This document shows, in pieces, positions 18,008 to 26,207 of a stretch of DNA of 64,000 bases. This DNA is from Sphingosinithalassobacter tenebrarum (GTDB lineage: Bacteria > Pseudomonadota > Alphaproteobacteria > Sphingomonadales > Sphingomonadaceae). The notes under the pieces were generated by a model. The model saw nothing but the letters and a program-made list of their open reading frames with translations, searched no databases and had not been told where the DNA came from. Where the stretch lies: positions 3,751,001 through 3,815,000 of the forward strand of contig NZ_CP049109.1 of the NCBI RefSeq assembly GCF_011057975.1, given 5' to 3'. The translations under genes and the position numbers were made by a program. The first letter of the stretch is position 1, and each line of letters begins with the position of its first letter.

Positions 18008-18672
18008 AGCCCGACCTGGGGGGGTGGATCGCGGAGGTTTTCGGAAGCGCGCCGGACGATCTGGCGCCCTTTGAACGCGCGCTGACGCATGGCAGCCAGG
18101 CCGCGGCCAATTACGAACGGCTCGAATTCCTGGGCGATCGGGTGCTGGGGCTGGTCATCGCCGAATGGCTGTATGAGCGGTTTCCCGGCGAGCCCGAAGG
18201 ATCGCTTTCACGGCGATTGAACGCACTGGTGACGGGCGCGATGTGCGCCGATGTCGCCCGCGATCTGGGCGTGACGGCGCATCTGCGGCTGGGCAAGCAG
18301 GCGCGCGAGGACGGCGCGGCGCAGAGCGACAATGTGCTGGGCGACGTGATGGAGGCGCTGATCGGCGCCTGGTATCTGGCGCAGGGCATCGAGGCGGCCC
18401 GCGATTTCGTCCGCTCGGCCTGGGGCAGCCGCATCGACGAGCAGCGCAAAGCGCCCAAACATCCCAAGTCCGCGCTCCAGGAATGGGCGGCAGCGCACCA
18501 GCGCCGCCCGCCGGAATATTCGATTATCGATCGCTCAGGCCCGGGGCATGCGCCGCGATTCACCGTGCGGGTTACGATCGGCAAACATGCCGAGGCGGAA
18601 GGTGTCGGGACAAGCAAGGGCAGCGCGGAAACCGAGGCCGCGAAGGCGCTGCTGGGCAAGCTGGGGGAGTGA
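18004..18672 (+). CDS. rnc: Ribonuclease III
   Basis: A double-strand RNA endonuclease for rRNA maturation and mRNA processing. The 222-aa product has the catalytic signature ERLEFLGDRVLGL, the second acidic block DVMEALIGAWYL and a C-terminal dsRNA-binding domain (KSALQEWAAAH onward). Translation starts at a TTG (18004) overlapping the lepB stop, behind a GGGGAGG. In many relatives era follows at once; here about 520 bp of repeats and a GIY-YIG gene intervene. Confidence 0.93.
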   Translation: MKPDLGGWIAEVFGSAPDDLAPFERALTHGSQAAANYERLEFLGDRVLGLVIAEWLYERFPGEPEGSLSRRLNALVTGAMCADVARDLGVTAHLRLGKQAREDGAAQSDNVLGDVMEALIGAWYLAQGIEAARDFVRSAWGSRIDEQRKAPKHPKSALQEWAAAHQRRPPEYSIIDRSGPGHAPRFTVRVTIGKHAEAEGVGTSKGSAETEAAKALLGKLGE

Positions 18673-18689
18673 ACGTCGGCGGGGCAATG

Positions 18690-18792
18690 AAGAAGTACAG
18701 GGCTTCGACAAGCTCAGCCCCAACGGAAGCGGTGGCGCCCGCGCCTTTCACCCGTTTGCGCTGAGCTTGTCGAAGCGCTGTTCTTCCTTCTT
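18690..18792. repeat. Paired inverted repeat, CTTCGACAAGCTCAG family (copy c)
   Basis: The left arm GGGCTTCGACAAGCTCAGC lies within 18690-18726 and the right arm GCTGAGCTTGTCGAAGCGC within 18751-18792; GAAGTAC and GTTCTTC-like tails sit on the outside. Both arms carry A at the variable position. It lies immediately before the GIY-YIG gene, whose ATG is ten bases past the element. Confidence 0.85.
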
Positions 18793-18801
18793 ACTGCCTC
18801 A

Positions 18802-19110
18802 ATGGCGTTCTGGGCCTACATGCTCCATTGCCGCACCGGCAGATTCTATGTCGGCCACACGGACGATCTCGATCGTCGGATCGCCGAGCATGAGTCCGGT
18901 CTGATCCCGGGATTCACGGCGGAGCATCTGCCGGTGAAACTGGTCTGGTCAGAGAGCTTTCAGACGCGGATCGAAGCACTGGAGATTGAACGCAGGCTCA
19001 AAGGCTGGAGCCGCGCCAAGAAAATGGCGCTGATCCGCGGCGACTGGGATCGCGTTTCTGCGCTGGCGAAGAAGAAGGACAGGCCTTCGACAAGCTCAGG
19101 CGAAACGTAG
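18802..19110 (+). CDS. GIY-YIG family nuclease-like protein
   Basis: A 102-aa single-domain protein: WAYMLHCRTGRFYVGHTDDL holds the GIY (AYM) and YIG (YVG) strands, followed by the conserved Arg in RRIAEHESG and the Glu in ALEIERRLKGW. It belongs to the small UvrC-like GIY-YIG group (YhbQ type), of uncertain function. It lies between rnc and era and is enclosed by two copies of the palindromic repeat. Its last residues (PSTSSGET) are translated from the downstream repeat, so the repeat fixes its C-terminus. Confidence 0.88.
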   Translation: MAFWAYMLHCRTGRFYVGHTDDLDRRIAEHESGLIPGFTAEHLPVKLVWSESFQTRIEALEIERRLKGWSRAKKMALIRGDWDRVSALAKKKDRPSTSSGET

Positions 19111-19172
19111 GTTTTCGAGGCCATCAAATGATAGACCGCTTGCGCTGAGCTTGTCGAAGCGCCGTTCTTCCT
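19069..19172. repeat. Paired inverted repeat, CTTCGACAAGCTCAG family (copy d)
   Basis: CTTCGACAAGCTCAG (19085-19099) faces CTGAGCTTGTCGAAG (19145-19159), a perfect 15-bp match with A in both arms at the variable position. The left arm overlaps the 3' end of the GIY-YIG gene. With copy c it brackets that gene. Confidence 0.85.
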
Positions 19173-19190
19173 CCATTCGCAACGAGCATC

Positions 19191-20096
19191 ATGACCGAAC
19201 CCACCTCCCCCCATTGCGGCCTCATCGCCGTCGTCGGTGCCCCGAACGCCGGCAAGTCCACGCTCGTCAACCATCTGGTCGGCCAGAAGGTCGCGATCAC
19301 CAGTCCCAAGGCGCAGACCACGCGAACCCGGCTGATGGGTATCGCGATCGAAGGCGGCACGCAGCTGCTGCTCGTCGATACGCCGGGCATCTTCGATCCC
19401 GCGCGCAGGCTCGACCGGGCGATGGTCGCCGCCGCCTGGGAAGGCGCCGAGGGCGCCGACGCGATCGCCTTTGTCGTGGACGGCAAGGGCGGGCTCGGGC
19501 CCAAGGTCACTGCGATCGTCGAACGGCTGGCGCATCGCAAGGAGCCCAAGCTGCTCATCCTCAACAAGGTCGATGTCGCCGACAAGCCGCGCCTGCTCGG
19601 CCACGCGGCGAAACTGAACGAGTTGCTCGATTTCGACGAGACCTTCTTCGTCTCCGCCACTACGGGCGACGGCGTGCCCGAGCTGAAGGCCGCGCTCGCC
19701 GCACGCATGCCCGAAGGCCCCTGGCACTTCCCCGAGGATCAGGTTTCGGACGCCACCGACCGGATGATGGCCGCCGAAGTGACTCGCGAGCAGCTCTATC
19801 ACCAGCTCCATGCCGAACTCCCCTATGCCAGCGCGGTCGATACCGAGCTGTACAAGGAGCGCGAGGACGGGTCGGTCGAGATCCACCAGCAGATCCTGGT
19901 CGCGCGCGAAACGCAGCGCGCCATCGTGCTGGGCAAGGGCGGCAGCCGCATCAAGGAAATCGGCGCCCGATCGCGCGCCGAACTCTCCCGTCTCATGGGA
20001 GTCACGGTCCATCTGTATCTTCACGTGAAAGTAAGGCCCGACTGGCAAGAAGATCGTTCCTTTTATCGGGACATCGGATTGGACTGGGTGGAATGA
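19191..20096 (+). CDS. era: GTPase Era
   Basis: An essential GTPase that binds 16S rRNA and helps 30S assembly. The 301-aa product has G1 GAPNAGKST (16-24), the switch TTRTR, G3 DTPG, G4 NKVD and a C-terminal KH domain around AIVLGKGGSRIKEIG. It ends in ATGA shared with the nitrilase-like gene. Separation from rnc by a repeat-nuclease block means it may need its own promoter or depend on read-through. Confidence 0.95.
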   Translation: MTEPTSPHCGLIAVVGAPNAGKSTLVNHLVGQKVAITSPKAQTTRTRLMGIAIEGGTQLLLVDTPGIFDPARRLDRAMVAAAWEGAEGADAIAFVVDGKGGLGPKVTAIVERLAHRKEPKLLILNKVDVADKPRLLGHAAKLNELLDFDETFFVSATTGDGVPELKAALAARMPEGPWHFPEDQVSDATDRMMAAEVTREQLYHQLHAELPYASAVDTELYKEREDGSVEIHQQILVARETQRAIVLGKGGSRIKEIGARSRAELSRLMGVTVHLYLHVKVRPDWQEDRSFYRDIGLDWVE

Positions 20097-21097
20097 CCGG
20101 CAAGATACGGGCGGCGATCGTTCAGGATGCACCGCTGCCGCTGGCAATCGATCAGGGGATCGAACGCGCCGTCGGCCAGGTGAAGGCCGCGATCGAAACG
20201 GGTGCGAAAGTCATTGCGTTCGGCGAATGTTTCCTGGGCGGCTATCCCGCCTGGCTGCAGCATCTGCCCGGCCCTTCGCTATGGGATCATCCCGGCACGC
20301 GCGATTTGCACAAGCTGCTGCTCGACCGGGCGATCCGCGGCGCCGATCCGCGCTTCGAACAATTGCAATGGGTGGTCGACGTCGCCGGTGTCGCGGTGTC
20401 GATCGGCGGCATCGAGCGCGTGCGCTCCAGCCTCTACAACACACAGTTCCTGCTGCGGCCCAAGGAAGCGCCGCTGCTTCATCGCAAGCTGCTTCCCGCG
20501 CCGCCCGAGCGGATGCTGTTCGGCGCGGGCGACGGATCGACGCTGGAAACCCATCAGGCGCCCTGGGGCCGGGTCGGTCAGCTCATCTCCGGCGAGCACT
20601 GGATGCCGCTGGCACGCGCCGCGATGCACCATGCCGGAGAGGACGTGCATGTTTCGGCCTGGACGACGATCCGCGACATCGATCTGCTCGCCGCCTGCCA
20701 TTACGCCTATGAAGGCCGCGCCTTCGTTCTGGCGGCGGGCACGGTGCAGAACCGCGACGATATTCTCCACGGCTTCGCGCAGGCGGGCGGCGAGGGCCGC
20801 AGCGCGGCGCGCGAATTGCTCGACCGGCTTCCCGCCGGAGCGCTGCAGACCGGCGGCAGCGCGATCATCGCACCCGACGGCGTCGTGCTGGCGCAAGCGG
20901 GCGAGGAACCGCAGATCGTGACCGCCGATCTCGACCTGTCGGAGATCGATGACGGACTGACATCGATGGATATCGACGGACGCCATTCGCGGCCCGACGT
21001 GTTCGAGCTGCGCGTCGATCGGCGCAAACGTTCGGGAATCGTCGATATCGACGCGGATGACGAGGATGGCGGCGAAGGCGAAACCCGCGCGGCCTGA
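20093..21097 (+). CDS. Nitrilase-superfamily protein with Cys-to-Ser at the nucleophile
   Basis: A 334-aa member of the carbon-nitrogen hydrolase fold closest to the nitrilase branch. Glu45 (IAFGECFLGGYP) and Lys132 (LLHRKLLP) of the catalytic triad are present. The third position reads GQLISGEHWMPLAR, with Ser166 (codon TCC) where nitrilases have Cys in LICxExxMPL. Typical nitrilase or amidase chemistry through a Cys thioester would be lost or altered. The C-terminal tail is acidic and charged. It is translationally coupled to era (ATGA), an unusual partner. Confidence 0.82.
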   Translation: MTGKIRAAIVQDAPLPLAIDQGIERAVGQVKAAIETGAKVIAFGECFLGGYPAWLQHLPGPSLWDHPGTRDLHKLLLDRAIRGADPRFEQLQWVVDVAGVAVSIGGIERVRSSLYNTQFLLRPKEAPLLHRKLLPAPPERMLFGAGDGSTLETHQAPWGRVGQLISGEHWMPLARAAMHHAGEDVHVSAWTTIRDIDLLAACHYAYEGRAFVLAAGTVQNRDDILHGFAQAGGEGRSAARELLDRLPAGALQTGGSAIIAPDGVVLAQAGEEPQIVTADLDLSEIDDGLTSMDIDGRHSRPDVFELRVDRRKRSGIVDIDADDEDGGEGETRAA

Positions 21098-21143
21098 CCG
21101 TGTGTGCCTTGCGGGGCCGCGATCCGGCGCCTAGTTTCAGGCG

Positions 21144-22571
21144 ATGACTTCCCCCCACGAAACCGCCGCGCTCGACCATGTCGACGCGCAGATCGATGCC
21201 AGCCTCGACAGGCTGATCGCACTGATGCGCATTCCTTCCATCTCGACCGATCCGGCGCACAAGGACGATTGCCTCCGCGCGGCGCGGAGCCAGGCGGACG
21301 AACTCGCCGATCTCGGCTTTGCCGCGCGCGTCGCGCCGACACAGGGCCATCCGATGGTGGTCGCGCATCATGCCGGCCCGGGGGGTGATGCGCCGCACCT
21401 GCTGTTCTACGGCCATTACGACGTGCAGCCCGCCGATCCGATCGAATTGTGGCGCCACGGCCCGTTCGATCCCGTGATCGAAACCCGCGATGACGGATCG
21501 AAGCAAGTCGTCGGTCGCGGGGCATGCGACGACAAGGGCCAGTTCCGCACCTTCATCGAAGCGTTTCGCGCGATCCTGGAAAGTGGCGGCACCCTCCCCT
21601 GCCGAGTCACCGTGCTGCTGGAAGGCGAGGAGGAATCGGGTTCGGAAAGCCTCGAACCGTTCCTGCGCGACAATATGCAAGAGCTGAAGGCCGATGTCGC
21701 GATGATCTGCGACACCGGCGCATGGGACGCCGATACGCCGGGCATCACCACCGGGCTGCGCGGCACGGCGGCGGGCCAGGTTACGATCCGCGCCGCCGAT
21801 CGCGACTTGCATTCGGGCCTTTATGGCGGCCCGGCGCGCAACCCCAACGAAGTGCTGGCGCGCATCCTGGGCAGCATGAAGGATGAAGACGGCCGCGTCA
21901 CGCTGGACGGCTTCTACGACGGCGTCGCGCCGATCGACTCCGAACTGCGCGCGGCGTGGGACAAGCTCGGCTTTGATGGCGACGCGTTCCTCCGCGAAGT
22001 CGAACTGTCGGTTCCCGCCGGGGAAAAGGGCCATGACGTGCTCGAACAGAGCTGGGCGCGCCCGACCGCCGAGATCAACGGCATGTGGGGCGGCTATATC
22101 AGCGAAGGCTTCAAGACCGTGATTCCGTCCGAAGCGCATGCCAAGGTTTCGTTCCGCCTGGTCGGCGATCAGGACCCGGACAAGGTGTGGGACAGCTTCA
22201 AGCGCCACGTCCGCGCGCATCTGCCCGCCGATTGCGAAGCCAGCTTCAAGCCGCGCGGCGGATCGCGCGCGATTTCGCTGGCGACCGACAGCGCTCCGCT
22301 GCGCGCGGCCAGGGCGGCGCTCGACGCCGAATGGGGCAAATCCGCGCTGCTCGCTTCGGGCGGATCGATCCCGGTGGTCAATTCGATCAAGGCGATACTG
22401 GGCATGGACACGGTGATGGTCGGCTTCGCGCTCAACGACGACAATATCCACTCGCCCAACGAGAAATACGACCTGAAGGCGTTTTACAAGGGCATCCGCT
22501 CCTGGGTGCGCATCCTGAACGCCCTGGGCCAGGTGGATACCGAACGAACCGAAGCCGTAGCGGCAGAATAG
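21144..22571 (+). CDS. M20 family dipeptidase/metallopeptidase
   Basis: A 475-aa two-zinc peptidase (M20/M25/M40 family, carnosinase-like length). Metal and catalytic blocks: YGHYDVQP, the bridging GRGACDDKGQ, LEGEEESGS with the general-base Glu pair, and MICDTGAW. A dimerisation insert (DLHSGLYGG onward) splits the catalytic domain as expected. It is cytoplasmic: no signal sequence. The substrate is probably di- or tripeptides. It follows the nitrilase-like gene by 46 bases. Confidence 0.9.
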   Translation: MTSPHETAALDHVDAQIDASLDRLIALMRIPSISTDPAHKDDCLRAARSQADELADLGFAARVAPTQGHPMVVAHHAGPGGDAPHLLFYGHYDVQPADPIELWRHGPFDPVIETRDDGSKQVVGRGACDDKGQFRTFIEAFRAILESGGTLPCRVTVLLEGEEESGSESLEPFLRDNMQELKADVAMICDTGAWDADTPGITTGLRGTAAGQVTIRAADRDLHSGLYGGPARNPNEVLARILGSMKDEDGRVTLDGFYDGVAPIDSELRAAWDKLGFDGDAFLREVELSVPAGEKGHDVLEQSWARPTAEINGMWGGYISEGFKTVIPSEAHAKVSFRLVGDQDPDKVWDSFKRHVRAHLPADCEASFKPRGGSRAISLATDSAPLRAARAALDAEWGKSALLASGGSIPVVNSIKAILGMDTVMVGFALNDDNIHSPNEKYDLKAFYKGIRSWVRILNALGQVDTERTEAVAAE

Positions 22572-22633
22572 CGCCCGCTACCCAGCGCACGGCAAATTGC
22601 CTATGATGGCTGCGACCACATCGGGGGGTGATC

Positions 22634-23080
22634 ATGCTGGTCCGCACGCTTTCCATTGCCTTGCCGGCAATCGCGCTGGCTGCCTGTTCGGCCGGTGAAA
22701 CCGAAGCCGATACCAGCAACGTAGCGGTGCCCGGCGTAGCGGAAGCGACACCCGCCGCCGCGCCGGCGGACGCGCCTGCCGAAGCGACGCTCGAATCCTG
22801 GATCGTCGGCACCTGGAGTTTCGACGAGATTTGCGGATCTTCGGATTTCGCAGTCGTCTATCACGCCGATGGCGCGGTCGATAATGGCGGGCAAGTCGGG
22901 CAATGGGCACTGGAGGGGAACCGGCTGACCGAAACGGTGACGCGGGAATATGATCTGGAAACCGGCAATCTGACTGCCCTCGATACGCCGTTGACTCGCA
23001 GCTATACGATCGTGCGGCGCGATGCGGGGCATGGCGTCATACGCTTCAACGGCGACGACATTCCGATATTGCGCTGTTGA
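22634..23080 (+). CDS. Small putative lipoprotein
   Basis: A 148-aa protein with lipobox LAAC (Cys18), an Ala/Pro/Glu-rich linker (about 20-55), then a compact domain starting SWIVGTWSFDEICGSSDF whose strand-rich pattern (GTW, VYHADGAV, WALEGNRLTET) resembles lipocalin-like envelope domains. I cannot assign a function. The ATG at 22634 was used; an in-frame GTG two codons earlier is possible. Confidence 0.6.
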   Translation: MLVRTLSIALPAIALAACSAGETEADTSNVAVPGVAEATPAAAPADAPAEATLESWIVGTWSFDEICGSSDFAVVYHADGAVDNGGQVGQWALEGNRLTETVTREYDLETGNLTALDTPLTRSYTIVRRDAGHGVIRFNGDDIPILRC

Positions 23081-23090
23081 CGGGCAGGCG

Positions 23091-23774
23091 ATGCGGCCCG
23101 ATAGCAACGTCATGGTTCCCCTTTCGTTCGCCGGTCAGGCGTTCGAGGCGCTGCCCGAAGGCGCGCTGTACTGGCCGGCCAGGCGCGCGCTGCTCGTCGC
23201 CGATCTGCATTTCGAAAAGGCCAGCTGGTTCGCCGCGCGCGGCCAGATGCTGCCGCCCTATGATACGCTTGCGACGCTGACGGCGCTGGCCGATATCGTC
23301 GCGCGGTGCGATGCGCGCGAACTCTGGTGCCTGGGCGACAGTTTCCATGACGCAGCGGGCGGCGAGCGGCTTTCGCAGGCGGCACAGGCGGTGCTGAGTG
23401 ATCTGACTCAGCGGCTCGACTGGACCTGGATCACCGGCAATCACGATCCGGCGGGCGCGGCGCGCTGGGGCGGACACGAAGCGACGGAGGCCGAAGTCGA
23501 CGGCATATTGCTGCGCCACGAAGCCGCGCCGGGCGAGGCGCGCCCCGAAATGTCCGGGCATTTCCATCCCAAGCTGAGGCTGACGGTGCGCGGGCGGCGG
23601 CTGTCGCGCCGCTGCTTCGTCGCCACGCAGCGAAAGCTGATCCTGCCCGCTTTCGGATCGCTGACAGGCGGCCTCGACGCCGGACACCCGGAGATATTGC
23701 GCGCGGTGGGCCCCGATGCCGAGGCATTGATCGCAGTCGAGGGGCGGCTGCTGCGCTTTCCCGTCGCGGCCTGA
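23091..23774 (+). CDS. pdeM: Metallophosphoesterase PdeM (ligase-associated DNA damage response)
   Basis: A 227-aa calcineurin-like phosphoesterase. Metal motifs in order: VADLHFEK, LGDSFHD, TGNHDP and GHFHPK. This set and the length match the PdeM family. In many bacteria pdeM adjoins an Lhr-like helicase and an ATP-dependent DNA ligase; neither is next to it here. The ATG at 23091 follows an AGGCG; an ATG seven codons later is an alternative. Confidence 0.85.
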   Translation: MRPDSNVMVPLSFAGQAFEALPEGALYWPARRALLVADLHFEKASWFAARGQMLPPYDTLATLTALADIVARCDARELWCLGDSFHDAAGGERLSQAAQAVLSDLTQRLDWTWITGNHDPAGAARWGGHEATEAEVDGILLRHEAAPGEARPEMSGHFHPKLRLTVRGRRLSRRCFVATQRKLILPAFGSLTGGLDAGHPEILRAVGPDAEALIAVEGRLLRFPVAA

Positions 23775-23779
23775 ACCGG

Positions 23780-24484
23780 TCAGCGCGCGCGGGTGACTTC
23801 GCCTGCGCACGTCACCGGCCCGGGGCCGCTGACTGTGCATCTGCCGCTGCCGGACACTGCGACGGTGCCTGATCCCATCGCCATCACTTGCGCGGTATTG
23901 CGTGCCTGCGCGCGCATCGTGCCGGTCGATTGCGAGACGATGATGACGTCTCCGGCGGAAAGCGCGCCTGCATCGAGCGATCCGGCGCCGTTCGAGGACA
24001 AGCGCGCCGTTTGCGCCTTGCCCCCGGCGGTGATCGCGCCGGTGCCGATCACCGTGCCGCGAAATTCGCGCGCATCGACTGCGTCGATCGCAATGCTGCC
24101 GGCGCCGTTGACGCTGGCGTCCACGCGGTCGCCGTCCATTGCCGCGACACGGACATCGCCGCCGCCGTTCACCGTCAGCGCGCGCAGATGCGGGGTCGTG
24201 ATTTCGATCCTGGCGGCCTGCGCCACCGAATCGTGGCCGTCCCATCCGATCTGCCCGGCCTGCACCACCAGCGTGTTGCCCGCGAGGTGCACATCAACCT
24301 GATCGAGCGCATGGCGGTCTTCGGCCGTCGCCCGAGCGGAAGGCGACCCTGTCCGCACCGTCACCTGATAGGGGCCGCTCACCCGGATCCGGTCGAAGCT
24401 GCCGACCATGAAGCTGCGGTCCTGCGCCGGGGCGAACGCCGCGAGCAGAATCAGAAGCGGCAGAAGAGCGAGGCTGCGGGTCAT
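23780..24484 (-). CDS. DUF2807 (head GIN domain) secreted protein, copy 1
   Basis: A 234-aa protein with a signal peptide (about 1-23) and a DUF2807 beta-helix-like domain: DRIRVSGPYQVTVRTG near the start, then repeating short strands with GGGD, GAGS, GTGA, GSGT turns. No lipobox. The last part is Cys-containing (RCTVSGPGPVTCAGE), where a disulfide is likely. The family's role is unknown. The ATG at 24484 was chosen because the signal peptide begins there. It lies downstream of a second DUF2807 gene on the same strand. Confidence 0.8.
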   Translation of the reverse strand: MTRSLALLPLLILLAAFAPAQDRSFMVGSFDRIRVSGPYQVTVRTGSPSARATAEDRHALDQVDVHLAGNTLVVQAGQIGWDGHDSVAQAARIEITTPHLRALTVNGGGDVRVAAMDGDRVDASVNGAGSIAIDAVDAREFRGTVIGTGAITAGGKAQTARLSSNGAGSLDAGALSAGDVIIVSQSTGTMRAQARNTAQVMAMGSGTVAVSGSGRCTVSGPGPVTCAGEVTRAR

Positions 24485-24539
24485 GCCGCAGCCATCGCAT
24501 TCCCGGGATGAACCTAGCAAGTACGGATTGGCGCATGCG

Positions 24540-25259
24540 TCAGCCGCAGCTGACGTCGCCCGAGCCGCTCTTGCTGATCGTGCAATTGGCGTCGCCGCCC
24601 AGATCGACATCGCCCGAACCGACGATCGATACGGAGGCATTTCCGTTCACCGTGGCGGAAATGTCGCCCGAACCGCTCACCGAAACGCTCGCCTGCGTCA
24701 CCGTCAGCCCCTCCGCGTCGATATCGCCCGATCCGTCGACCGAGGCATCGAGCGACTGCGCCGTCCCGTCGGCCTCGATATCGCCCGAGCCGGAAATGGC
24801 CAGCGACACGGTCTGCGCGTCGATGGCGTGGATGACCAGATTGCCCGATCCCGAAACGCTGCCGGCGAAATCGCCTTCGGCGCGCGCGACATCCATGTCG
24901 CCCGAGCCCGAAATCGACGCGCCTTCGACACGCGGCATCGTCACCTGGACACGCACGCCCTCGCGCGAGCCCCAGGACCAGCTGCGGTCATGATCGCTGG
25001 CGATGCGCAATTCGCCGTCGACGACTTCGATCCGCAGCTCGGCGATTTCCTCGGCCGGCCCCTCGGCATGCACCTTGAAGCCGTCGCCGATCGCGACCGT
25101 CACATCGTCCGATCCGCGCAGCAGAACGCGCGTGAAATCGGTCGCCGCGAAATCGCGCACCGCCCGTTCTCCGCTGCTCTGCGCGCGGCCCGAACCGTCA
25201 TTGCCGGCAAAGCCGCATGCCGCGAGCGGCAACGCGGCGAGAAGGATCAACTGACGCAT
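24540..25259 (-). CDS. DUF2807 (head GIN domain) lipoprotein, copy 2
   Basis: A 239-aa lipoprotein (lipobox LAAC, Cys15) with a DUF2807 domain made of repeated GSGD turns, about eight of them between residues 120 and 235, and a closing pair of cysteines (CTISKSGSGDVSCG). It shares domain type with the gene after it but differs in anchoring. The start ATG at 25259 has GGGAGGA six bases upstream. A 22-bp palindrome lies just before it (25279-25300). Confidence 0.85.
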   Translation of the reverse strand: MRQLILLAALPLAACGFAGNDGSGRAQSSGERAVRDFAATDFTRVLLRGSDDVTVAIGDGFKVHAEGPAEEIAELRIEVVDGELRIASDHDRSWSWGSREGVRVQVTMPRVEGASISGSGDMDVARAEGDFAGSVSGSGNLVIHAIDAQTVSLAISGSGDIEADGTAQSLDASVDGSGDIDAEGLTVTQASVSVSGSGDISATVNGNASVSIVGSGDVDLGGDANCTISKSGSGDVSCG

Positions 25260-25278
25260 GGCATTCCTCCCGAAATTT

Positions 25279-25300
25279 GTGTGTTGGATATATAACACAC
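25279..25300. promoter_or_regulatory. Palindromic operator candidate upstream of the DUF2807 genes
   Basis: GTGTGTT and AACACAC (7 bp each) enclose an AT-rich 8-base centre (GGATATAT). On the minus strand it lies about 10-15 bases before the ribosome-binding site of the DUF2807 lipoprotein gene, so it would overlap the promoter or 5' end of the transcript. No regulator gene with an obvious link is adjacent. Confidence 0.5.
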
Positions 25301-25318
25301 CCGGGAGCGGCGCAAATG

Positions 25319-25348
25319 AAAAGGGCGGCCCGCAAGGACCGCCCTTTT
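25319..25348 (-). terminator. Rho-independent terminator after carD
   Basis: AAAAGGGCGG and CCGCCCTTTT form a perfect 10-bp stem with a 10-base loop, ending in Ts on the minus strand, 27 bases past the carD stop. The A-tract lets it also stop plus-strand transcripts. Confidence 0.85.
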
Positions 25349-25374
25349 CATGTCGGAACTGCGTCGCTGCCCGA

Positions 25375-25914
25375 TCAGGCGGCGGCGTCTTCCTTGACCT
25401 TGTTGTGGATCGCTGCCGCCTTGTTCAGGATCTCAAGCAGCTTTTCCAGCGCGGTCGGTTCGTCGACTTCCTCCATCGCGGCCAGTTCGCGCGCGAGACG
25501 GCTGGCGGCGGCTTCGAAGATCTGACGTTCCGAATAGCTCTGCTCGGGCTGATCGTCGGCGCGGAACAGGTCGCGGACCACTTCGGCGATCGACACCAGG
25601 TCGCCCGAATTGATCTTCGCTTCATATTCCTGCGCGCGGCGCGACCACATGGTGCGCTTGACCTTGGGCTTGCCCTTGAGCGTGTCGAGCGCTTCCTTGA
25701 GCGTCTTGTCGCTCGAAAGCTTGCGCATGCCCACGCTTTCGGCCTTGTTGGTCGGCACCCTCAGAGTCATTTTCTCTTTTTCGAAGCGCAGCACGTACAG
25801 CTCGAGCTGCATGCCCGCAATTTCCTGTTTTTGCAGTTCAATCACACGGCCGACGCCGTGCTTGGGGTAAACGACATAATCGCCGACATCGAAGGACAGC
25901 GCCTTGGCAGCCAT
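25375..25914 (-). CDS. carD: CarD family transcription regulator
   Basis: A 179-aa protein with a Tudor-like RNA polymerase-interaction domain (FDVGDYVVYPKHGVGRVI, residues 8-25) and a helical C-terminal DNA-binding part (TMWSRRAQEYEAKINSGD). It binds the polymerase beta subunit and stabilises open promoter complexes in relatives. An Ala/Glu-rich helix closes the protein. It has its own terminator. The fdxA-carD order is common in alphaproteobacteria. Confidence 0.93.
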   Translation of the reverse strand: MAAKALSFDVGDYVVYPKHGVGRVIELQKQEIAGMQLELYVLRFEKEKMTLRVPTNKAESVGMRKLSSDKTLKEALDTLKGKPKVKRTMWSRRAQEYEAKINSGDLVSIAEVVRDLFRADDQPEQSYSERQIFEAAASRLARELAAMEEVDEPTALEKLLEILNKAAAIHNKVKEDAAA

Positions 25915-26207
25915 GTGCGTGTAGCCTTTCCGTGAAATTCCGGCCCCGAAGGATTGCGCTTCTCGCGAGCTTCGCCTAGGCGAAACGGGAAAGGGCGCCG
26001 GGGCTCGATTTGTACGACTCCGGGACGAAGGCGTTTTTACACCTTCGACTCTGCCCGTTTAACACAGCCGTAATAAAATTACCAGCCATTCATGGGGTTT
26101 GGCCGCCGAAAATCTGCGTCCGCGCGCAGCCTTTGCTGCAGGGAACGTCGCCGGCGAAACGATGCGGCCCGGAACCCGTCCCGCGCATGGCGGGACGGGA
26201 GGATCGC
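25915..26207. other. 293-bp intergenic region between carD and fdxA
   Basis: No gene. The part 26030-26090 is AT-rich (TTTTTACACC, CGTAATAAAATTACC, the latter with short dyad symmetry) and is the probable carD promoter zone. The right end holds the fdxA terminator hairpin at 26175-26199. Confidence 0.5.
26175..26199 (-). terminator. Hairpin terminator after fdxA
   Basis: CCCGTCCCGC and GCGGGACGGG form a perfect 10-bp stem with a 5-base loop, nine bases past the fdxA stop. A T-run is short (TTCC), so it may be factor-assisted or also an mRNA-end stabiliser. Confidence 0.65.
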
